Source: JACKII01 sp965222315 (lineage in GTDB: Bacteria; Pseudomonadota; Alphaproteobacteria; Bin95). From it: a stretch of 64,000 bases of DNA. Under the pieces are notes generated by a model. That model saw only the letters and a program-made list of their open reading frames with translations. It was not told where the DNA came from and made no database searches. Location of the stretch: positions 2,542,001 to 2,606,000 of the forward strand of contig OZ244951.1 of assembly GCA_965222315.1 (NCBI GenBank), given 5' to 3'. Position 1 is the first letter of the stretch. Every line of letters begins with the position of its first letter. Shown here one piece after another: positions 37,301 to 45,400 of this stretch. The translations under genes were made by a program, and so were the position numbers.

Positions 37301-37544
37301 AGTAGGAGGACATGTAAAGCATGTCCTCGACGCCGTTGATTTCCTGCTCCAACGGTGTGGCAACCGTAGCAGCAACCGTTTCGGCGTCCGCGCCTGGATA
37401 GCTGGCGCGGACCACGATCGACGGCGGAGCAATCTCCGGGTACTGCTCCACGGGCAATTGCATGTACGCGAAGCCGCCGAGCAAAGTCAAAATGATGGAG
37501 ACCACCGCCGCAAAGATGGGGCGGTCGACGAAGAAATGGCCCAT
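34389..37544 (-). CDS. RND multidrug efflux permease (HAE1/AcrB type)
   Basis: The 1051-residue inner-membrane proton antiporter has the expected 12 membrane segments and two large periplasmic loops. It starts MGHFFVDRPIFAAVVSIILT, has the proton-relay Asp pair in GIVVDDAIVVVENVERN and the conserved Lys in VGLAAKNAILIVEFAKQ. The length matches AcrB/MexB (about 1,045). The adaptor gene lies four bases upstream; no outer-membrane channel gene follows, and an IS6 end abuts the stop codon. The drugs exported cannot be read. Confidence 0.95.
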   Translation of the reverse strand: MGHFFVDRPIFAAVVSIILTLLGGFAYMQLPVEQYPEIAPPSIVVRASYPGADAETVAATVATPLEQEINGVEDMLYMSSYSTADGSMSLTVTFKLGTDLDAAQVLVQNRVAIAEARLPEEVRRLGVTTTKSSPDLMMVVHMLSPDDSFDQLYVSNYARSRVRDVLVRLDGVGDLLIFGEREFAARIWLDPDRLAAFGLTAGDVVDALREQNVQVSGGSLGAPPNDLGSAFQVTVTTQGRLTNADQFEDVIVRASEDGRIVRVRDVASAEIGAREYVTNSYLNNKAAVALGIFQRPGSNALETADEIIAKMEELSQDFPAGLAYQVVYNPTEFIESSVNAVYTTIFEAVLLVVLVIVVFLQSWRTAIIPLLAIPVSLVGTFAAMLALGYSLNLLTLFGLVLAIGIVVDDAIVVVENVERNIKLGLSPREASHRTMDEVAGAVIGIALVLMAVFVPTIFVAGITGQFYSQFAVTISVATAISAINSLTLSPSLAAILLRSHSDEAPRNPLARFGERLAGAFNRGFDGLSAGYAWLISVLVGSWLRLGAMLAVFGGLLFGGWYMLNTVPTGFIPPMDQGYAIVVVQLPDGASLERTDAIIRQASDIALATPGVENAVGFAGFSGATFTNASNQGVLFTPFTSFEEREATGLTAGAIVGNLYARMQILREAFVIAVPPPSVRGVGSGGGFKLQLQERESGEMNRVLQTAYAVMGAARGVSDVTSVFTTFSASSPQIFLDIDRVRAQMLNVPIGNIFETLSVNLGSTYVNDFNAFGRLFQVRAQADERFRVDAASIANLKVRSATGALVPLGTLVTVRETAGPQLVQRYNMLVSVPVQGQAAPGRSTGEALDAMEQLTERLSPPGIEYEWTELALQEREQGNTSSIAFVLSIVFAFLVLAALYESWVLPLAIVLIVPLSIFAALVGVDFRGMDNNVLTQIGLIVLVGLAAKNAILIVEFAKQAQEDRGLGPVEAAVEASRLRLRPILMTAFAFILGVVPLVIATGPGAEMRQSLGTAVFFGMLGVTLFGLFLTPVFYVALRRLFPVRQPKDSGSS

Positions 37545-37548
37545 TGCC

Positions 37549-38697
37549 CTACTGCTCCGCCGTTAGCGGCAGTTCGACCAATTCCGGCGTCACCTGCATT
37601 CCGGGCCGCGCCCGCAGCAGACCTTCGATCACGATCTTCTCGGTTCCTTCGAGGCCGCGACGGATGACGCGGTAGCCGTCGATCTTCGGACCAGGACGCA
37701 CCTCTTGGGGCGCTACTACACCTTCGTCGTTCACGACCATCACCAGTCGGCGGTTCTGGTCCGCGACAATTGCCTCGTCCGGGATCATGATGCCCTCATA
37801 GGGAAGCGAGCCGGGCACCGTCACCCGTCCGAACAGCCCCGGTGTCAGCACGCCGTCCGCACTATCGAGCACGGCGCGTACCCGCATGGAGCCGGTTGCC
37901 GCGTCGAGGCGGTTCTCCGAGAAGTCGAGCACGCCTTCGCGAGGTCGGATCTCCGGGTCCGCCAGGGTCACGACGACGTGAAGGCCGCCGCCGCCTTCCT
38001 GCAAGCTGGCGCCACGGACGCGGGCATCGCGCGCATACGCAAGGTAATAATTCTCTGAGATATCGAAGTAAAAATAGATCGGGTCGATAGCCACAATGCT
38101 GGTCAGCACGGTGTCGTCGGCCTGCACTAGATTGCCGGGCGTGACGAGCCGGCGGCCGATCCGGCCCGAAATCGGCGCGCGAATCTCCGAGTAGTCCATA
38201 TCGATCTTGGCCTCTTCCAGCGCGGCCCGGGCCTGTTCAAGCGACGCCTGGGAGGTGAGGAACGTGCTGCGGCGCTCGTCCACCGCGCTTTGCGAGATAT
38301 TCCCGTTGCGGATCAATGTTTCCGCCCGGCCCATCTGTTCTTCGGCAAACTTGAAAGCAGCCTCGGCGACGCGGATCTGCGCTTCAGCCTGGTCGAGACG
38401 GGTTTGAAACAACCGGCGATCAATGGTGAACAGAAGGTCGCCCTCGTTGACTATCTCACCGTCGCTAAAATGCACTTGCGCAAGATACCCGCTGACCCGT
38501 GCCCGGACCGTCACCTCGTCGGATGCTTCGAACCGGCCGACGAACTCATCCTGCTCGATCACTTTTTTGACAACCGGCATGGCAACGATGACAGGCGGCG
38601 GTCCGGCAGGCTGCGCATGCGAGGACCCCGAGGCGGCAACTGCACCCGCACCAATCATCAAAATTGCCGCCGCATTGGCGATGCGAGATTTCATCAT
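37549..38697 (-). CDS. RND efflux periplasmic adaptor (AcrA/MexE type)
   Basis: The 382-residue membrane fusion protein starts at 38697 (MMKSRIANAAAIL) after GGCGGA, with a signal peptide ending near SSHAQPAG. The lipoyl/barrel parts are EFVGRFEASDEVTVRARVSG and GYLAQVHFSDGEIVNEGDLLF, then a coiled-coil hairpin (DQAEAQIRVAEAAFKFAEEQ) and IRAPISGRIGRRLVTPGNLV. No lipobox Cys is evident, so it may be anchored differently from AcrA. It is the first gene of the operon. An IS6 element begins 97 bases upstream, so its native promoter may be replaced. Confidence 0.93.
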   Translation of the reverse strand: MMKSRIANAAAILMIGAGAVAASGSSHAQPAGPPPVIVAMPVVKKVIEQDEFVGRFEASDEVTVRARVSGYLAQVHFSDGEIVNEGDLLFTIDRRLFQTRLDQAEAQIRVAEAAFKFAEEQMGRAETLIRNGNISQSAVDERRSTFLTSQASLEQARAALEEAKIDMDYSEIRAPISGRIGRRLVTPGNLVQADDTVLTSIVAIDPIYFYFDISENYYLAYARDARVRGASLQEGGGGLHVVVTLADPEIRPREGVLDFSENRLDAATGSMRVRAVLDSADGVLTPGLFGRVTVPGSLPYEGIMIPDEAIVADQNRRLVMVVNDEGVVAPQEVRPGPKIDGYRVIRRGLEGTEKIVIEGLLRARPGMQVTPELVELPLTAEQ

Positions 38698-38794
38698 TCC
38701 GCCTTGTTTGGAATTGCGTTGTCTGGAGCATTGTGCGGTCGGACCTAGCACGATGTAGGCTTGCCGTTCACTGCGACGTAAGTAGCGTCGACCT

Positions 38795-39622
38795 GGGTCT
38801 GTTGCGTTGCCGCTTTTGGGCCGCTTTTGGTAAGAATGCGCCTTGCCTTGCGGAAGGATCAGGCAGTGACGGCAAAGAGGTTTTCGATGAATGTAATCTC
38901 ACCACGGACTCCGGGAGTGCGGTTGTAGACGCCTCCCTTGACGATCATCCGGATTGCCTCAATGCCTTTGAGCGTAGCCTTGGCGGTCTTGAGCGATCGG
39001 AATCCTCGCATTGGAGTGATGACCTTCTTCAGAGCGGCATGGTCGGATTCGATGCGGTTGTTGAGGTGCTTTCGATCAATATGATGGATCTGATCTGCCG
39101 GGTCGGACCCTGCGTTCTTCTCGGCGATGATTTTCTTGTAGTTCCATGCCTTGTCGGTTGTGATGGTGACAGGCCGGTAAAGCCTGGCTGCTTCCAGCGT
39201 TTGACGGAGAAATGCCCGCGCCGCATTGGCGTCGCGCCGCGCGGTTAGCCGGAATTCAATGAGCCTTCCAAATTGGTCGAGGACCCGCCAGAGATAGCAC
39301 CATTTTCCACCGCCCCGCACATAGGTCTCGTCCAAATGCCAATTGAGGCCTCGCCAGATTCGATGTTTGAAGGAGCGTTTTGCAATCTCTGGCCCGAATT
39401 TTTGAACCCAGCGATAGACGGTCGATGCGTCTACTGAGACACCGCGTTCAGCCAGAAGATCACGGACGTCCCGGTAGGAAAGGCCGTAGCGGCAATACCA
39501 TCGGACAGCGGTGAGGATAATGCCTCGCGGGAACCGATGACCTTTGAGTGGCGATCTGTGCATCTCGTTGCTTCCAAAAAAGCCAATCCTCGGACTTAGC
39601 CAACCAATAATGAAACAGACCC
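38795..39622 (-). mobile_element. Complete IS6-family element (type a), 828 bp
   Basis: Imperfect terminal repeats GGGTCTGTTGCGTT (from 38795) and GGGTCTGTTTCATT (reverse strand, ending 39622) bound one transposase gene, and the length fits IS6 elements. The 8 bases on either side (GTCGACCT and GGTCAAAC) do not match, so no target duplication is visible; that suggests later recombination or deletion at one side. Confidence 0.88.
38859..39563 (-). CDS. IS6-family transposase (type a)
   Basis: The 234-residue DDE transposase has the HTH region YGLSYRDVRDLLAERGVS, first Asp in WHLDETYVRGGGKW, second in ITTDKAWNYKK, and Glu in NNRIESDHAALKK. It looks intact. It is the fuller relative of the truncated copy at 33032. 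The gene points away from the RND operon's adaptor start only in position: both read on the - strand, so read-through from the element into the efflux operon is possible. Confidence 0.93.
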   Translation of the reverse strand: MHRSPLKGHRFPRGIILTAVRWYCRYGLSYRDVRDLLAERGVSVDASTVYRWVQKFGPEIAKRSFKHRIWRGLNWHLDETYVRGGGKWCYLWRVLDQFGRLIEFRLTARRDANAARAFLRQTLEAARLYRPVTITTDKAWNYKKIIAEKNAGSDPADQIHHIDRKHLNNRIESDHAALKKVITPMRGFRSLKTAKATLKGIEAIRMIVKGGVYNRTPGVRGEITFIENLFAVTA

Positions 39623-39780
39623 GGTCAAACTCAGACCAGGGCCAATGGCCTACGGCGCAAATGCTGAAACATGAGGATAGAGAGCAGTCAATCCAGGCGC
39701 ATCAAGAGCCCCCTACCGACGCCGCACTTGGGGCTGTTTAAAGCCTGTTCGCACCTTTTAAATGTATCCGTCCGGCCTGC

Positions 39781-39820
39781 CCGCTCTTGTGCTTAGGGAT
39801 TGATCCGCGATTCTGATCGT
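39781..39820 (+). repeat. Diverged 40-base repeat next to IS ends
   Basis: CCGCTCTTGTGC followed by ATCCGCGAT and CTGA occurs here and at 32929-32968 in the same order and spacing. Each copy lies just before an IS left end (IS3-like at about 39822; IS6 type a at 32973). It is probably the relic end of another insertion sequence that I cannot name. The remaining sequence 39623-39780 shows no gene. Confidence 0.55.
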
Positions 39821-40128
39821 GGAGTTGACCCGTTTCAGTAGACATCTTGAAGCTATCAGCGGAGGTGTACGCTATGCAAAGGTACCGACCGGCTTATCCG
39901 TCGGAATTTCGCCGTCAAATGGTGGATTTGGTCCACTCGGGCCGAACGCCGGAAGAGCTCTCCGAAGAATTCGAGCCAACCGCACAGTCAATCGCGAAGT
40001 GGGTTCGGCAAGCGGACCGCGACGCCGGCAAGCGTGTGGATGGCACGACCAGTGCCGAGCGCGAGGAATTATCCAAACTACGTAGTGAAAACCGCCGCCT
40101 GTGGCAGGAGCGCGATATCTTGGCAAAG

Positions 40129-40151
40129 CATGTCCCGGACCTGATCCGGGG
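40129..40151. repeat. 23-base palindromic insert in the IS3 transposase gene
   Basis: CCCGGA (40134-40139) and TCCGGG (40145-40150) form a short hairpin. Removing 40129-40151 would restore the usual DILAK-AAAWFARE join of IS3 OrfA proteins. The core looks like the TCCCGGA...TCCGGG palindromes dispersed in many alphaproteobacterial genomes. The insert length is inferred from the expected protein. Confidence 0.55.
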
Positions 40152-40585
40152 GCGGCAGCCTGGTTCGCGCGGGAGAGCAAGGCCAACCCGAACGGGTCTG
40201 GCAGTTCATTAGCGTGCACCAGGCCATTTATCCCATCCGCACGATGGCACGCGTCCTGAAGGTCTCTGCATCCGGCTATTATGCTTGGCGCAAACGGCCT
40301 GCATCGGCTCGGGCCGCGGCGGATGCCGACTTGACCCTGCGGATCCGCACGATCCATGCGCGATCCCATGGCACCTATGGCGCGCCCCGCATCCGCGCAG
40401 AACTGCATGCCGAAGGCCTGGCTGTTGGCCAGAAGCGCGTGGCCCGGTTGATGCGGAACGCCTCTCTGACAGGCGTCAGCCGCCGCCGGAATGCGCCGAC
40501 AACGACGTGGCCGCATCCGGATCACCAGTCTGCAAACGACCTGGTGCACCGGAACTTTGCAGCCAAAAGTGCCAATGCACTCTGG

Positions 40586-40622
40586 CCTTACGGCGATGCT
40601 AGCATCGCCTACCGGCTAACAG
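40586..40622. repeat. 37-base insert with perfect 18-bp palindrome in the same transposase gene
   Basis: GGCGATGCT-AGCATCGCC (40592-40609) is a perfect palindrome inside 37 bases that interrupt OrfB between Trp (TGG, 40583-40585) and GTAGCCGAC. Excising it restores the family's LW-VADITYVPT sequence. It resembles a mini mobile palindrome. No other copy was seen in the window. Confidence 0.6.
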
Positions 40623-41102
40623 GTAGCCGACATCACCTACGTCCCAACCGTGGTGGGCTTCATCTATCTGGCCGTCGTGTTAGATGCCTGGTCCCGCCGG
40701 ATCGTCGGCCTGGCCTTTTCAACAAACCTGAAGACACGGTTGGTGCTGGCTGCCCTTGATATGGCGGTCGCGGTACGCAAGCCCGGCGATGTCATCCATC
40801 ACTCCGATAAGGGCTCGCAATATACGTCTTTGGATTTTTGGCAACCGTTGCAAGGAGGCCGGGGTTCGTCCTTCAACAGGATCGGTCGGCGATGCCTACG
40901 ACAATGCCATGTGCGAGAGCTTCTTCGCGACCTTGCAGTGCGAGTTGTTGGATCGCCAGCGGTTCCAGTCGCATGCAGAAGCCAGAATGGCGGTCTTCCA
41001 CTTCATCAAAGGCTTCTACAACCCGACCCGCCGCCACTCGGCGCTTCGATACCTATCGCCCAGCGAATACGAACGGAGGCAAGATGACCCGACACAAACT
41101 GA

Positions 41103-42079
41103 GTGACCCAAAAACTGTCCACGAAAGTGGAGCAACTCCAGAAAGGGCAAGAGAGCGGCCAGACGACAGCGGATGTGTGCCGCCATCACAGGATCAGCAG
41201 CGCCACGTTTTACAAGTGGAAATCGAAGTACGGCGGGCTAGAAGTGTCCGATGCCCGGAAGCTCAGAGTACTTGAAGACGAGAACGCCCGGCGCGAAGCG
41301 AGCAGCGGCGGGTCTGCACCACCTTGGCCATAGATCGATCGACCGTGCGCTATGTAAGCCGCGGGGATGATGATGCCGCGTTACGGTCGAAGATCCGTGA
41401 CATCGCCACAGAACGTCGGCGCTTTGGATATAGGCGTGTTCACATCCTGCTGCAGCAGGATGGCATCCGTATCAATTATAAGAAGCTCCGGCGCCTCTAT
41501 GCTGACGAGAAACTGCAGGTGAAGCGCCGTGGTGGGCGGAAACGGGCGCTCGGCACCAGGCGTCCGATGGCGGTGCCGGATCAAGCTAATCAGCGCTGGA
41601 GTTTGAATTTTGTGTCAGACGCGTTCACGGACTGCCGCCGGTTCCGCATCTTGGCGGTGGTCGATGACTTCACGCGGGAATGCTTGGCACTGGTGCCGGA
41701 TACGTCGCTCTCCGGTGCCCGTGTGGCCCGCGAGTTGGACGACATCATCGCGGCCAGAGGCAAGCCAAGCACGATAGTCTCAGACAACGGGACCGAGTTC
41801 ACCAGTACCGCGATCCTGCGCTGGTATGAAGAGCGGCGTATTGCCTGGCACTACATAGCGCCAGGTAAGCCGCAGCAGAACGCGTTCGTTGAGAGCTTCA
41901 ACGGGCGGCTGCGGGATGAGTGCCTGAATGAGACACTGGGCTCGTCTCTGCCGCAGGCGCGGTCAGTGCTGGCTGCCTGGCGGGCTGACTACAATCAAAC
42001 CCGGCCCCACTCATCGCTCGGGAACGTTCCGCCGGAGCAATTTGCTCAGCAAATGGTGCTTGCCAGGAAGGCCACCTAA
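41103..42079 (+). pseudogene. Second IS3-family element, internally deleted
   Basis: The OrfA part (TTADVCRHHRISSATFYKWK, YGGLEVSDARKLRVLEDEN) breaks off at ENARR and continues in another frame as SEQRRVCTTLAIDRSTVRY, skipping the OrfA tail and OrfB start. From 41324 on, the OrfB core is open and keeps all catalytic residues: Asp in NFVSDAFTD, Asp in VSDNGTEFTS, Glu in NAFVESFNGRLRDE, then NQTRPHSSLG. It begins in the last bases of the preceding IS3 relic. OrfB's C-terminal 250 residues could still be translated, but a whole transposase cannot. Confidence 0.88.
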
Positions 42080-42498
42080 ACCCCAGAATTTCAGCCAAGT
42101 CTCTACTTTACCGCGGATGCAAAATCGGGCTCACGTCAGCCCGGAACACCTCCAGGGCCATGTCCCAATCCGCCTTGTTCATCTTCGTGGACATCGCCGA
42201 TGTCTGTTTCAGTCGGCAATCGATAATTCAGACAAATCACACATCGTGAATCCTCAATATTACCCCTGATTTAATTCGTCCACACAGCCCAGGACGGCCG
42301 CTGTTTTGGTGTTAGAATTGATAGGTGTTTCTCTGCCTTCGTCCGAAAGGAAGTCGCACATACGTCATGTAAGATTTTAGAATCCTCGAATTTTAGATTG
42401 CTGTACCGCGACAGAACCAACTAACCTTACGATGCTGAAGCACATTGTAATCAGGAAATGCAGTGCCATTTAGCCGGCGGTGCTGGAAGAGAGCAAAG
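42080..42498. other. AT-richer intergenic stretch before the giant gene
   Basis: The start holds the presumed right end of the IS3 element (around 42110-42140). A 28-codon open stretch on the - strand (42108-42194, starting MSTKMNKADWDMALEVF) resembles the start of some transposases but is too short to assign. From 42230 the base composition becomes AT-rich, as for a promoter region, but no box can be named. Confidence 0.5.
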
Positions 42499-45400
42499 AT
42501 GGTCGGTAAAATCTGGATGTCTGTGCTGGTAGCTGTGGCCTCAGAAAAGAAGCGACTTAATAACGGCAACGGCCCACACAACCGCAATGACAAGCTGCTC
42601 TTGCCTGGACTGCTTTCGGTTCTCTGCGCTGCGGTCCTCCTGATTGCGTCCGGTGCTTTTAAGCCTGCTGCCGCCACACCCGACCTTTGTAATATTCTCT
42701 CAAATGTTGCGATTTGCGAAGGCGATCAATCTTTGGGCGTTTCCAGCGGCGCCGATTTTGACCGGCTAGAGATTAACTCCGTGGTGCTTCAAAATTTAGA
42801 CAGCAATGCTGGCTCCATTTTTTGGGATGCGCCTACAGCCAATACCTTTTCGACAATTAATCTAAGCATTCTGAATGCAACTCAATCAATTATATCTGGC
42901 CTCGCTTCAACACCCGGTGTTTTCATTAAAGGCTCGCCCAACACAAACGGTCGCAATGGCAATAATTCGCCGGATATTTTTATCGAAAACCACATGGCTA
43001 TCCTAACAACCGGCGCTGGCTCCCACGGAATTTCAGTCAACAATCGCGCGGCAGACGGCACAGCAGGCAGTGATTGCGACTTCATCTGCAATGGCGGCAC
43101 CGGCGGCCGTGGCGGCACCAGCGGCACGGTCTCTGTTTTCAACAGCGCCGACGGTTCAAATCATGTCTCCGTGCAAACCACCAGCAAGGCTGCCGCCGGT
43201 ATTTCTATCGTTAATCAAGCTGGTAGCGGCGGGACCGGTGGTTCTGGCGGCCTAAGCGGCGGCAATGGCGGCAACGCCGGGCCTGGGGGGCCTATTGTTG
43301 TTGCCAATCAATGGTCAATTAAGACTAGCGGTGCGGAGAGTTACGGAATTCAGGCGCGTGGCATTGGTGGCAACGGCGGCCGCGGTCGTGCAGGCGGCGA
43401 TGGCAATGGCGGTACCGCCAAGGCAGGAGCCATTGGCAGCAGCATAACATTGGAAGATGGTGACTTCCGCGTCGCGACAACCGGCAGTGGTGCCACGGGG
43501 ATACTGGCAGAAAGTCAGGGCGGGCACGGCGGCAGCGGCGGCAACGGCGGCAGCGGCCCCGCGCAGCCAGGCGGAAATGGCGGCAACGGTGAGAATGTGA
43601 GTGTCGACACAAGCAGTTCTGGGGCGGTTTCAACCAAAAAGAACGATGCGCTCGGCATCCGCCTTAGCAGCCTCGGCGGCAACGGCGGTAATGGCGGAAG
43701 CGCAGGCCTGAGCGGCGGGAAAAGCGGTGGATTGGGTGGCCTCGGCGGTAACATTGAATTCGGCGGTGAATGGACCATCACCACCGAAGGCCTCAGTGCG
43801 CACGCGGTCAGTGCCTACAGCCTGGGCGGCATCGGCGGCCGTGGCGGTTCCGGCAATATTTTCGCCGGTGGTGGCCATGGCGGCGGTGCCGGCCCTTCAG
43901 GTGACGTCACCTTTAGCTTAACCGGCGGCGCGATTTCGACGACCGGTGGCGACTCCTTTGGTTTGATCGCCCAGTCAATCGGCGGCTACGGTGGCGTTGG
44001 CGGCTCGGGTGGCGAGTTTGGGTTCGCAGCTTCTGGCGGAAGCGCAGGTGGCGGCGGTACAATCAAGATCACCAACGATGCGGCAATCACGACGACAGGT
44101 GATGCCTCGACCGGCATCGCCGCGCAGTCCATCGGCGGCGGTGGAGGTAGTGGCGGCGACGATTTCACCGTTTTCCTGGCAAATGGTGGCAGTGGTGGTC
44201 TGGGCGGCGCCGGCGGCAAGGTCGATTTGACCAACAAGGCCGATCTGACACTCTCCGGCAACGACGCCTCCGGCATCCTTGCTCAGTCGATCGGCGGCGC
44301 TGGCGGTGATGGCGGCACGGCTGGTGCGGCGGTGGCCCTGGGTGGCAATTCAGCGAATGGCGCAAATGGCGCAGCGGTCACGGTAACCAATTCAGGAGCG
44401 ATCAAGACCGGCGTCGCGGTTTCCGGCGGTCCGGCATCGAGCGATGATCCGCGTTGCGGCACGGGTTGCGCCAACGGTATCACGGCACAGAGTATAGGTG
44501 GCGGCGGTGGCAATGCCGGCTCCAGCGGCGGTTGGTTTTCGCTCGGCGGCACTGCCAAGGGTGGCGGCGATGGCGACACCACGAAGGTCAACAACACAGG
44601 CGACATCAGCACCACAATGGTCAATTCAACTGCCATCCTGGCGCAATCGATCGGCGGTGGCGGCGGCAATGGCGGAGGCAGCGGTTCCATCGGGCTTTTG
44701 GGTTCAGTCGCCATCGGCGGGACCGGTGGCAAAGGCGGCAGTGGTGGCGACGTAACCGTTGTCCCGAACGGTGCCACGATTGCAACGGATGGCAACGGCT
44801 CTGACGGGATTGTGGCGCAATCCATCGGCGGCGGCGGTGGGAACGGTGGCTTCGCTGTCTCAGCGGCGTTCGGGCCAAATGTTCCGGCAGTTGCCGTTTC
44901 CATCGGCGGCAGCGGCAGCGCCGGTGGCGACGCCGGTGAAGTGACCGTCGATACGCGCGGCAACAATTATATGGGTGCGGCAGGTTCGGTCACGACCAAA
45001 GGCGACGATTCCCACGGGGTGATGGCCCAATCGATCGGCGGCGGCGGTGGCAATGGCGGCTTGGCGCTCGCGCTTTCCGGCAGCAATACCGGGGCCGTTT
45101 CATTCGGGCTGGGCGGCAACGGCGGCGGTGGAGGAACGTCCTCGACGGTTTTGCTAGAGAGCGACGCCCAGGTCACAACCGCGGGCGAGCGTTCCGGCGC
45201 CGTCGTCGCCCAGTCGATCGGCGGCGGCGGCGGCAATGGCGGGATGAGCATCACCGGCGCTGCCAGTATCGGCACCGTTGGCGCCGCAGTCGGCATTGGC
45301 GGCACGGGCGGCAGCGGCAACACCGCCACAACCGCTTATGTCGACACATCCGGCGCGCTGGCCACCTCTGGCAGTGATGCACCGGGAATCACCGCGCAGT

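Larger units (their letters stand above)
39874..41106 (+). pseudogene. IS3-family transposase (OrfA/OrfB), broken by inserts and frameshift
   Basis: OrfA starts at 39874 (MQRYRPAYPSEFRRQMVDL) and runs to ENRRLWQERDILAK. There, 23 extra bases (40129-40151) replace the direct join to AAWFARESKANPNG. OrfB carries HQAIYPIRTMARVLKVSASG, but 37 extra bases (40586-40622) split NALW from VADITYVPT. Later, a run of T near 40836 shifts the frame between YTSLDFW and GNRCKEAGVRPS. The end SVGDAYDNAMCESFFATLQCE with the catalytic Glu and the HSALRYLSPSEYE tail are still readable. The left end lies near 39822; no right repeat is clear. Function is lost. Confidence 0.87.

Noticed and set aside
42463..42560. 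Extended signal peptide region (ESPR) of a classical type V autotransporter at the start of the giant protein
   Set aside because: KIW..VLVAVAS only loosely recalls the ESPR pattern and there is no C-terminal barrel, so I kept only the call of a long signal peptide.
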